Assembly: GCA_949358305.1 (NCBI GenBank)
Contig: OX442317.1
Location: forward strand, 8,250,186 to 8,314,185
Length of the DNA stretch: 64,000 nucleotides
Reading direction: 5' to 3'
Source: Strigamia acuminata
Lineage: Eukaryota > Arthropoda > Chilopoda > Geophilomorpha > Linotaeniidae
The translations under genes were made by a program, and so were the position numbers. Position 1 is the first letter of the stretch, and each line of letters opens with the position of its first letter. This document shows, in pieces, positions 55,534-64,000 of this stretch. The notes under the pieces are model-generated. The model was not told where the DNA came from and did not search any database. It saw only the letters and a program-made list of their open reading frames with translations.

Positions 55534-58402
55534 ATGATAGCCTTTGTGATACTCGTATTGTTTTCCATACGAGGTTTTAACGGTGAAGTTTACTCGTCGA
55601 TTGCTCAACTGGAGACAGTTTTTATCGCACAACGAGAAATCGTTGGACACTTGGAACGATACATCGAGGATGCTGAAGCCAAAACTGCCCGCTTACGAAA
55701 GTAGGATGAATTATTCAATATGTCTGATTTTGGGTTCGTGTTCATCAAACGCATTTACACAGATACATCGATGCATTTACCCGCCTACGTGGGACGGCAG
55801 ATGTGGATGAGATAGTCGGCAACCCTTTATCCGCTTTCCAACTTATTAAACAACTTGCAGAAAACTGGGCAAGTGTGGAAGAATTTCTCGACGATAATTC
55901 GTGGCAAAGTTTGTAAACAAAAAAACACATGTTTAGCCACAATATGTATGATATTACTTTGCCTGATTCAAGATTTAACTCAACAAGTCCAAAGCCAACG
56001 AATAAACTCTCTGATACCGAATAGAGAAGACGTTGAAGGTGCAGCCTTGGGTATTTTACGACTCCAAGACACATATCGACTCAATGCATCTGATTTAGTA
56101 CGTGGCAATATCCTTGGAATTCAAAGTTCAGATGAATTGACAAGTAATTTCACTAAATACTAAATAATAATCAAATAGAAGCATAATAATTAACATTTTT
56201 ATATCAGCCGGCGATTGCGTGGATCTCGGAAAGAACGGTTTCAATCAAGAACTATTTGACTTGGCGATTGATTGGTATGGCCAGGCTTTACGTAAGAGTA
56301 AAAACGAAACAAATCCTTCCGTTGCGCCCCAAAAAATAATGATGTTCTTAGACGAGGCAATCAAAAAGGTAAGGCTTCGTATGTGTACAAATGATTAGGG
56401 TGAATGGCAGAACGTTAGATCGAAAATATAGAAATTGCTGATTAATTATAGATTGAAATCTCTGATCGAATAATGCTTCAGCTTAAGTTATTATTTTCAG
56501 CATAATACAGCAATGCAAAACGAAGGTGGGTGTTAATTACATTTTTAGTACAATTTCTTGACTAAAAAAACTTCATGTTTCAAGAATACCGCAAACTTAG
56601 TGAAATTCTAAATCCAATTCACTCTGCCAGCACGAAGTACAAATTGGGCCTGGGAATATCCCTTTTTGACGAATTTATAAATTACCACGCATTGTGCAGA
56701 GGAGAACAACTGAAGGTACAACCTAGGACGATTAGCTATAGGACTTCACATCCGCCATTTTTTTGAAGTTTAAACTGTCCCGTACAAAGACGAAGTAAAC
56801 GCCATCTGTCCCAACAATGCTCAAACTTTTTGCGGGCAAATGGCGGCGGCTACACAGACGGGCTCTGGCGGCGATAAAATGAATAAGTTTTAAAAAATAA
56901 TAATTGCCCATATAAGACATGTTTTATACCTGAAACTCAAATCGATGTTAATTTTATTTTTAATACTTAAAAAAGTACTTAAAATCCGTAATATCGTGGG
57001 CAACACCGTAATATCGTGGGCAACACCGTAATATCGTAATATCGTGGGCAACACCGTAATGTCGTAATATCGTGGGTGTCGGATGTTTTTTTTATCTACA
57101 GTCATCAACCAACAATGCCGCCGCCATTTGCCCGCAAAATGACGTCATTTTATGTATTTTTGGCTGTAGATGGCACCACGATCACAAGACAGTCACAAGA
57201 CAGAATCGCATTACAGTCTAACAATTGAAATTGTGGCAGTTGTGAAGTCCTGTAGCTAATCGTCCTAGGTACAACTAAGTGAAAACATGATGAATGTTTT
57301 CCCACGGTTTTATCGACAGATTCATTTCTTATTTAGAGTGATTCCGAAGTAGCGTCTTTGAACTGTTATTTATCCGACAGAGGAGATCCAAGTTTCTACA
57401 TAAACCCAATTAAGGTTGAAGTCCACAGTCACGACCCGCAAATCTTCACATTTCACGACATCATTTATGAATCAGAAATTGATTTCATCACAGAGTTTAG
57501 CAAACCATCAGTAAATTTCAGCAATTGTCGTTACCAAATATGCTTCTACTTTTTATTATTTTTTAAAAGTTGGAAAGATCAAGAGTTTTGCCCAAAATTG
57601 ATGATGCTAGTGAGATATCGAACAGCCGAACAAGTCACCACACATGGATATACGATGATGAGGAAGATAAGCAGTTTCATCAAAAAGTTAAAATTCTAAT
57701 GGATCGTTTGTCCAGAATCACTGGACTCAATGTCTACGGATATAGAAACTCCGAAGCAATGCAAGTGGCTAATTACGGTATTGGTGGTGAAAACAAACCT
57801 CATTTGGATCATTTATACAAGAATTTGTCTCCTCAAGAGGTTCCTGAAATCAAATCTTTTATCTAGTGTTTATTCGACGTTAATTGTTTTTAAATTGTGC
57901 TTGACAGTTGGCTGACGTGGATCCGTTTGAGTTGGAATTTATTGGTGATAGAATGGCTAGTTTAATGTTCTATGTAAGTGATGGTTTATTTCTTGTCTAA
58001 ATAGTTAATTATCGATCTCTATCGCTAGTTAAGTGATGTCAAGCTGGGCGGAGCTACAGCGTTTCCGCGGATTGGCGTCGCTCTCCGGCCTAGAAAGGTC
58101 AATAATCCTGCAATTAAATGCATAAAAGCTTAAAAATTTAATCTCAATTCTCCTTGCATGTGCGTTTTTAGGGTTCTGCAGTTTTTTGGTATAATCTTCT
58201 TCGAAATGGTGAAGGAGATCTCCGCACTTGGCATGGTGGATGTCCAGTTCTTGTTGGATCCAAATGGAGTAAATGAATTAGTTGATTAAAATGAGAGATG
58301 AAGTTATTCAATTTTTTAATCGTACATTTAGTTGGAAACAAGTGGATTTCTGAAGTTAATCAAGTTTTCAAAAGACCTTGCAGTCTAAACCCAAAAGACT
58401 AG
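55534..58402 (+). CDS. P4HA: P4HA unit O: intact prolyl 4-hydroxylase alpha subunit, type A
   Basis: Exons 55534-55700, 55763-55908, 55973-56143, 56208-56368, 56501-56525, 56585-56715, 57337-57510, 57570-57839, 57908-57973, 58029-58097, 58172-58268, 58332-58402 give 515 aa. Signal peptide [18 protein letters not shown]4Ha_N with VGNPLSAFQLIK; substrate-binding [24 protein letters not shown]; catalytic HLD at 403/405, distal His 481 in RTWHGGCPVLVGSKW, Lys 491. A 546-bp MITE sits in intron 6. The intron-7 donor is GTAAAT instead of GTAAGT, and the last base of E2 is A instead of G (both still GT donors). E8 and E9 resemble units B and F. Initiator TTTCAGTTG is present. Confidence 0.88.
56723..57268. 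mobile_element. hAT-like MITE in intron 6 of unit O
   Basis: Terminal inverted repeats (CTAGGACGATTAGCTATAGG and its near-complement at the right end, about 28 bases) are flanked by GTACAAC (56716-56722, 57269-57275). A second, subterminal inverted pair contains GCGGGCAAATGGCGGCGG. No coding capacity. The 7-8-bp duplication suggests hAT. Confidence 0.85.
56988..57082 (+). repeat. ~20-bp tandem repeat inside the MITE
   Basis: CCGTAATATCGTGGGCAACA repeats about four times, with two units carrying an extra GTAATATC duplication. Confidence 0.85.
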
Positions 58403-58408
58403 ATACTT

Positions 58409-60100
58409 GTGTGTCAATGTACTTTCGGCGCAAGTATTTAACAATACTTGGTCGAGAAAAGCTATGTCAAACTTCAAAAGCGCACGAGGATAAGTTTAAC
58501 AATTAATAAAAGTGAATTAGGTAAAAATGTAAAAGAAATTGGAGTCGCGTGTTTTATCAAATCAGATGACATTTATTTATAATAACTCAGTTATATAAAT
58601 ACTACGGTCGACAAATGACCAAATAAAACGGTAATTTTAAACTATACAGCGCGGTATGGCATTGAAGCCCTAAAATAATATCAGGGTGATTGTTGTCTAT
58701 CAAGCTCCGAAATAGATTTTAGGTTTATCTATTCACATGGAGGAAAGATGTCGTCAATGTCGGGCTGACTGGTCCTTTGGTTCCGGGTTCACATCTGCAA
58801 TGGGTGGTATCCGGCTTATTCCACATCGTCACAACTGGGGGTGGTAATTGGTTTAGATGTTTGTCCCAAACATTTACCAAGTTACCCACGTGTAAATATC
58901 TAAGATATTTACACCTGGTATCGTTGCTAGACAATACGTAAATTGCTCATAAATTATCATCAATTTATGATAACAATTATATATCTCTGCTTAACGGCAT
59001 TTGGGTTCACACATAACTCGAAGAGTGTATGCCGTGAGTCGAGAATTATTATGGTGCCATCTGAATTACAATACAAATTATTACCATTTGCCTGCTGTAA
59101 TGTTTACTTCGGGTTCCATGTAGAATGAGGTATTTATCGTGAGTAAAACTTAGTTTTACATCATGATACGGTTGGTGATTTATTCAACTCAGTTGAGTAA
59201 ATCTATAACTGTAAAATGAACAAAATATTAAATCCTATCGGGTCCGAACGATAAGCTTCATCCATTGCTCAGCCCGATATCCTCGCAGGACATTGATGTT
59301 AAACGTCATCCATCACAAAGTCCCGCGGCGTCACCCAGCCTAGCGAGTACTCAATGCTCGTACAAGCCTAATTCCTCGCCAGTATGAGCGGTCATAACCA
59401 CAAGTGAAGATGGGGGTTTCCTCACTCAGGGTCGTATTCAACGGAACACAACATTATCCGTAACTTCAATCTCAGACAAAGATTGGTGATGCATCATCGT
59501 TTCGATGACACCCAAAGATTGCCTTTCAACAATCCGCATTTCACCACAAACTATGGCAAGCAGCACCATTATCGGCGGAATATGTGCATATATAAATATA
59601 TGCGGGCTCAAGTAAGTAAGTGTGTAACAAATATCATGACAAGAGCGAGCTATTTCACGGGAATATATGCTGTTGGAAGACAATGACTGGTCTACTGTTC
59701 CAATGAGGACAAGGGTTGCCACTTACCAGAATCCACCCAATCAATGAGTGAGAGGTTGGATACTGAGCTCACTTGCTCAATTATGGTGATCCCAGATGTT
59801 AAACAGGAACTGGATACTCAGGACCTTGCCTTTTCTCAGGTACGGACAGGAACTGGATAGCTGGGCCACAATTTGGTGCAGGTGTAAGAGGCGAGTGAAC
59901 CCTGAACTTGGTTTTATGATAAATTCAGTGAATATTATCATAAGACTGTCCAATATATATCTAATTTAATAATATAAAGAAATAAATAATCCAATGTTAA
60001 CTTCACATAACCTTGATTCTTCAACTTCTGATTAAATCTACCGCTAAAAGTAGACAACGCCATCTATCGACTAATTTAAGCATGATGACGTAACCGTCAC
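58409..60100. mobile_element. ~1.7-kb insertion in the 3' flank of unit O
   Basis: It splits the shared AGACTAGATAC...CTAATGTC sequence and is flanked by ACTT on both sides (58405-58408, 60101-60104). Internal stretches (CATCCATTGCTCAGCCCGAT, GTTAAACAGGAACTGGATAC) resemble the repeat at 10.4-11.1 kb. No coding region recognised, class unknown. Confidence 0.55.
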
Positions 60101-60104
60101 ACTT

Positions 60105-60994
60105 CCTAATGTCAAAATTAGTAAAAGTCTAGTTGATATTTTTATTTTTTCATCCTTAGTTTTCACAATTTTCGTAAATTTTTTTATTCGAAAAATTCTT
60201 TCTTGTCTACATTTAAAACACTAAATTTAAACATAAACTATGCCGACATTTGGCCAATTAAAAGTTAATTTAAACAAATAAAAAAAAATGGCCAAAGCCC
60301 TTGTTGCGTTCCTGAATCTCCCAATTAAATTATCGAACAATCAATTAATTCTAAGTGTCCCGGCGTTCAAGTGCGGACGCAGTTAAATGCCGTACAGGTC
60401 TTCTATCATAAAAATTTGGCCGTTTAAAAAGTGTGAATAAATGCAATAGTTATAAATTAAAAATTAACGTCTGTTTATTAAGGGTAAATACACGGAAATA
60501 CAAAACAGTCAGAAGAAAATTACGTTGTCTAATTAGAAGAGAACGTGCGCAAAACAACGAGGTTAATAGCTGACGAATTCACAGAAGGGTCCAGCTGAAA
60601 AGCCTCACCAAACAGTAGAGAAATGTGTGTTGAACCACGAGGATCTGCGGGAAATTCTCCTTTGATGATCAAATTCAACTGGCGTGGGTCGCCGACTGTC
60701 ATATCCTCTCTTCCAATCCGCGGAAACTCGCATAAATACCTTCGAGCTTCATTGGGGCGGCGAGAGTTCAAGTCGCTGCCTGTCTTCGAGAAAGTCAGGA
60801 AAGGATTCACTTGATGCAGTCGCACTTCAAGCAAATCGAGATGAATCTTCGTCAAACAGTGGTATGGGAACAAAGCTGTGACAGTAGTGATCAGTGTGAG
60901 GTGTAGGCAAAGAGTGTCTAATGTTCGAGAAATTACGGCAGAAAAACCGCCGGAAAATTGGCCAAATGCACACGCACGGCGTGTGGTTGGCATG
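60105..60994. other. Intergenic sequence
   Basis: 3' block to about 60300, then unique sequence. The minus strand is open for 177 codons (60529-61062) but shows no known motif and runs into the relic exon in another frame. I do not call a gene. Confidence 0.45.
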
Positions 60995-61320
60995 GCATGG
61001 CAATACAATGATAAATATCCGTACGTGAACCATCTGGTCTCTTCCTGGCTATTCTCATCCAAAGGATCTCTTCACAAGCTGTTTTATATGAAGTAGGGTC
61101 TGCTGATGTTTCTTCTGTGGTCCTTTTGGTAGGTCCTTCAGTTTGTTTAATATGGCCCATGCAAGGTTGCTGTTCCAAATTAACAACAGGTTGAACTTGT
61201 TCAGGTGGAACTAAAGTCTTCAACACAATAGAATTCTGTTTAGGTGGTTCTTCATAATCAGAATCCTCACTAACATCGAGAAATTTCACAGTCTGGGGTT
61301 GTTGAGATTTGACAATATAA
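60995..61320 (-). pseudogene. Relic exon, fourth and longest copy of the PDIYY-type fragment
   Basis: The minus strand from 61289 reads MKFLDVSEDSDYEEPPKQNS, LVPPEQVQPVVNLEQQPCMG, HIKQTEGPTKRTTEETSADP and RIARKRPDGSRTDIYHCIA. It is the most complete copy, acidic then basic, but its 3' end has diverged (no TKTRLR). The segment 61000-61390 is a duplicate of 54840-55260, so it was copied together with the upstream block of units O and P. Confidence 0.5.
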
Positions 61321-61677
61321 GTCCAAATAAATGGTTTATACTGCCACTACATGTCGCTTGGACTATCTGTAAAGCTCCTTGATTCTTAGACATTTTATTT
61401 ATTTATATCGTTCAAATTCAAGTCACTATTGTACAAAGTGAGCCATAACAGTTATATTTAGTTTCCACGGCCATTAATCAGGTTATCGCCAGGTTTAATG
61501 GCCAGATATCAGCTCGTCTCTATTGAAGCGATCATATTTATTTTAATCTAACTGCAAATAACCTTTATTCAAAGGATCAGTCTAAATAATAAATTCGTAT
61601 ACTATTACCAGATTACGGAACATTTTTTTTGCAGTTGAATTATTTTTCTACCCTGCATCACATAAGATCAAGACTCA

Positions 61678-63674
61678 ATGACAGCCTTTGTCATCCTCGC
61701 ATTGTTTTCCATACGAGGTTTTAACGGTGAGGTTTACTCGTCGACTGCTCAACTGGCGACAGTTTACAACGCACACCGAGAAATCGTTGGACACTTAGAA
61801 CGATTTATCGAGAATGCTGAAACCAGAATTGCCCGTTTACGAAAGTATGATGATTTATTCAATATTTCTGCTTTTGTGTTCGTGTTATTATCATCAAGCG
61901 CCTTCACACAGATACGTAGATGCATTTAACCACATGCGTGGGACGGCAGATGTGGATGAGATAGTCGGCCACCCTTTATCAGCTTTCCAACTTATTAAAC
62001 AACTTGCAGAAAACTGGGCAAGTGTGCAAGAAATACTCGACGATAATTCGTGGCTAGGTTTGTATTTGTAACACGAATTTAGCTCAAAACAGTTTTTCAC
62101 CCACCCAATACTTGTGCAGATTTAATTCAACAAATCAAAAGCCGTCGGAATAAGACACTAATGCCTCAAAAAGATGAGGTTGAAGGTGCAGCATTTGCTA
62201 TTTTACGACTCCAACAAACCTATCAACTCAGTGCATCTGATTTAGCACGTGGCAATATCTTTGGTAGTCAAAGTTCATTTGGATTAACAAGTATGGGTGT
62301 CTAATTTCTTATAATTAAAAAGTATTTCTACTAATCTTAGATTTTTCAATCAGCTCAAGATTGCTTACATCTGGCAAAATGCAGTTCTAATCAGAAGTTC
62401 TTCGCTCTGGCGATTGAATGGTACGATTACGCATTACGCAGGAATATTGAAGAAACAAATCCCGCCAGTAACCTTCAAGAAATAACCCTGTATCTAGAAG
62501 AGGCAATAAACGCAGTAGGTAATTTAAATTTAAATTACAGTATCACTTTGTGATAATTTTAATTCCCTTATAACAGCATGATCTGGCATTGGAGAGTGAA
62601 GGTGAGTGCTAAATAACAGACAATTCTCTCGGTATTTCTTAACGAAGACAAAACTCACGTTTCAAGAAAACCACCAAAACACTTTTCATCAACCAATCAG
62701 AGGTCTAAATCGTGCAGAGATTAAAAATCTGCAAAGACCAACAAGCCCTAAATACAGTTTAGGTCTGAACTTGTCGATAATAGAAGAAGATCGAAATTAT
62801 GAAACATTATGCAGAGGAGAACAACTTCGGGTAAGAACTAAGTGAAAGCATGACGAATGTTTTCCCATGTTTTTAATTGATATTTTCATTTTCTATTTAG
62901 AGTGATTCGGAAGTTGCATCTTTGCACTGCTATTTATCCGACAGAGGAGATGCAAGTTTCTACATAAACCCAATTAAGGTTGAAATCCACAGTCACGACC
63001 CGCAAATCTTAACATTTCACGACATCATTTATGAATCAGAAATTGATTTCATCAAAGAGTTTAGCAAACCGTCAGTAAGTTTCAGAAATTGTCGTTAACA
63101 AACATGCTTCCAAATTTGTTTAAGAATTGTTTTCATTTAAAAGTTGCAAAGATCAAGAGTTATGCCTGAACTTGATAATCCTGATGTAATATGGGACGGG
63201 CGAACAAGTCAGACCACATGGATGTCCGATGACGTGCAAGATGACCAGTTGCGTCAAAAAATTAAAATTATAATGGATCGTGTGTCCAGAATTACTGGGC
63301 TTAATGTGCACGGAAGGATTAACTCGGAAGAAATGCAAGTGGCTAATTACGGTATTGGTGGTGGATACGAACTTCATCACGATTATGTATACAAGCAGCA
63401 TATGACTCCTCAAGAAGTTCGTGAAACCAAATAGTTTATCTGGTATTTATTAGAGTTTAATCGTTTTTCAATTGTGCTTGACAGTTGGTTGATGTGGATC
63501 CGTTTAAACTATATTCCTTTGGTGATAGAATTGCTACTCTAATGTTTTATGTAAGTGATGATTGATTTGCCGTCTAAATAATTGATCATCGATTTGTATT
63601 GCTAGTTAAGTGATGTCGAGCTGGGCGGTGCTACAGCGTTTCCTTTGATTGGTGCTGCTGTTCGGCCTAGAAAG
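61678..63674 (+). CDS. P4HA: P4HA unit P: prolyl 4-hydroxylase alpha subunit, E1-E10, interrupted (type B)
   Basis: Exons 61678-61844, 61912-62057, 62120-62290, 62354-62514, 62577-62601, 62667-62830, 62901-63074, 63144-63416, 63485-63550, 63606-63674 are in frame (about 472 aa so far). Signal peptide [18 protein letters not shown]4Ha_N with VGHPLSAFQLIK, where the HP is as in vertebrates; [36 protein letters not shown]; iron ligands HHD at 414/416. The E8 donor follows AA instead of AG. Intron 10 is entered normally but breaks off at about 63708 into foreign sequence that runs to the window end, so E11-E12 (distal His and Lys) lie beyond it or are lost. Close relative of unit M. Confidence 0.85.
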
Positions 63675-63708
63675 GTCAATAATTCTGCAATTAAATGCAT
63701 AAAAGCGT

Positions 63709-64000
63709 TGTCATGGGCATGGTTTTCACCTCATTCTAATCTTTCCTAATTTATATTATTCCTACCTTTTTCCCTCTGTCCTTTCATTTTTAGTGTTTTA
63801 AGATGTTATATTTTGAATGGGCGCAAATAATTCTTTGCGCATCGTGTTTCTTCTACCTTGCCCCTCTCTTTTACTGATTAGTTAGACTCTTCCAACATTT
63901 TATATTATTTCCTATATTCTTTAACCTAAATGACTCATTTGTGCTGACTCATCTTAACAATATATGCGCATGGAGTTCCTTGCGCATCTCATTTATTTCC
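63709..64000. mobile_element. Insertion in intron 10 of unit P, cut by the window end
   Basis: Foreign sequence starts TGTCATGGGCATGG after the intron sequence AAAAGCGT. The TG start suggests an LTR. It contains GCGCA-rich segments and pyrimidine-rich DNA and has no coding frame; the other end is not visible. Confidence 0.5.

Noticed and set aside
60529-61062. 177-codon minus-strand frame
   Set aside because: No recognisable motif, overlaps the relic exon out of frame, and is not found in the duplicate block at 55 kb.

Overview
The window is eukaryotic and almost certainly arthropod, most likely insect. It is AT-rich, its genes are cut by many short GT-AG introns (about 50-80 bases), TTAGG-like interspersed repeats are present, and it is dense in LTR retrotransposons and small DNA transposons. 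I cannot name the species. No prokaryotic features, tRNA or rRNA genes were seen.

The backbone is a head-to-tail array, all on the + strand, of collagen prolyl 4-hydroxylase alpha-subunit (P4HA) genes. I label the units A-P in order. A full unit has 12 exons (E1-E12): E1 signal peptide and start of the P4Ha_N domain; E2-E3 rest of P4Ha_N; E4-E6 a short peptide-substrate-binding/TPR region and linker ending in a CRGE motif; E7-E12 the 2-oxoglutarate/Fe(II) dioxygenase domain (HxD in E8, distal His and Lys in E11). I reconstructed exons by eye by aligning the units to each other; exon lengths and phases agree between units. Units D, H, K, L, M and O have complete in-frame coding sequence (512-526 aa). 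I is open but has HxD changed to HxN and carries an extra in-frame exon. P is intact through E10 and then interrupted by an insertion at the window edge. A, B, C, E, F, G, J and N are broken, partial or chimeric, and one very old exon-11 relic lies at about 37.05 kb. Two subfamilies differ in the substrate-binding region: type A (E,F,G,H,I,L,O; 131-nt E6) and type B (D,J,K,M,P; about 164-nt E6).

Layout: 0-4.1 kb, two copia-type elements in opposite orientation, one inserted in intron 7 of unit A; 4.1-10.1 kb, units A, B/C chimera and D; 10.1-13.9 kb, repeats and a hAT-like foldback element carrying a nested tRNA-Ser-primed LTR element; 13.9-23.9 kb, units E-H with a solo LTR; 23.9-27.2 kb, nested LTRs and repeats; 27.2-36.6 kb, units I-K; 36.6-45 kb, an exon relic, units L and M, a solo LTR and fragment N; 45-55.5 kb, minisatellites and a 7.2-kb LTR retrotransposon with apparently identical LTRs inside a ~185-bp tandem repeat; 55.5-64 kb, units O and P with a MITE and further insertions.

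If the intact genes are expressed, their products would act in the ER lumen, pairing with protein disulfide isomerase to hydroxylate proline in collagen-like or other secreted proteins. The array looks like an active birth-and-death family in which transposons, unequal exchange and small deletions continually make, reshuffle and break copies.
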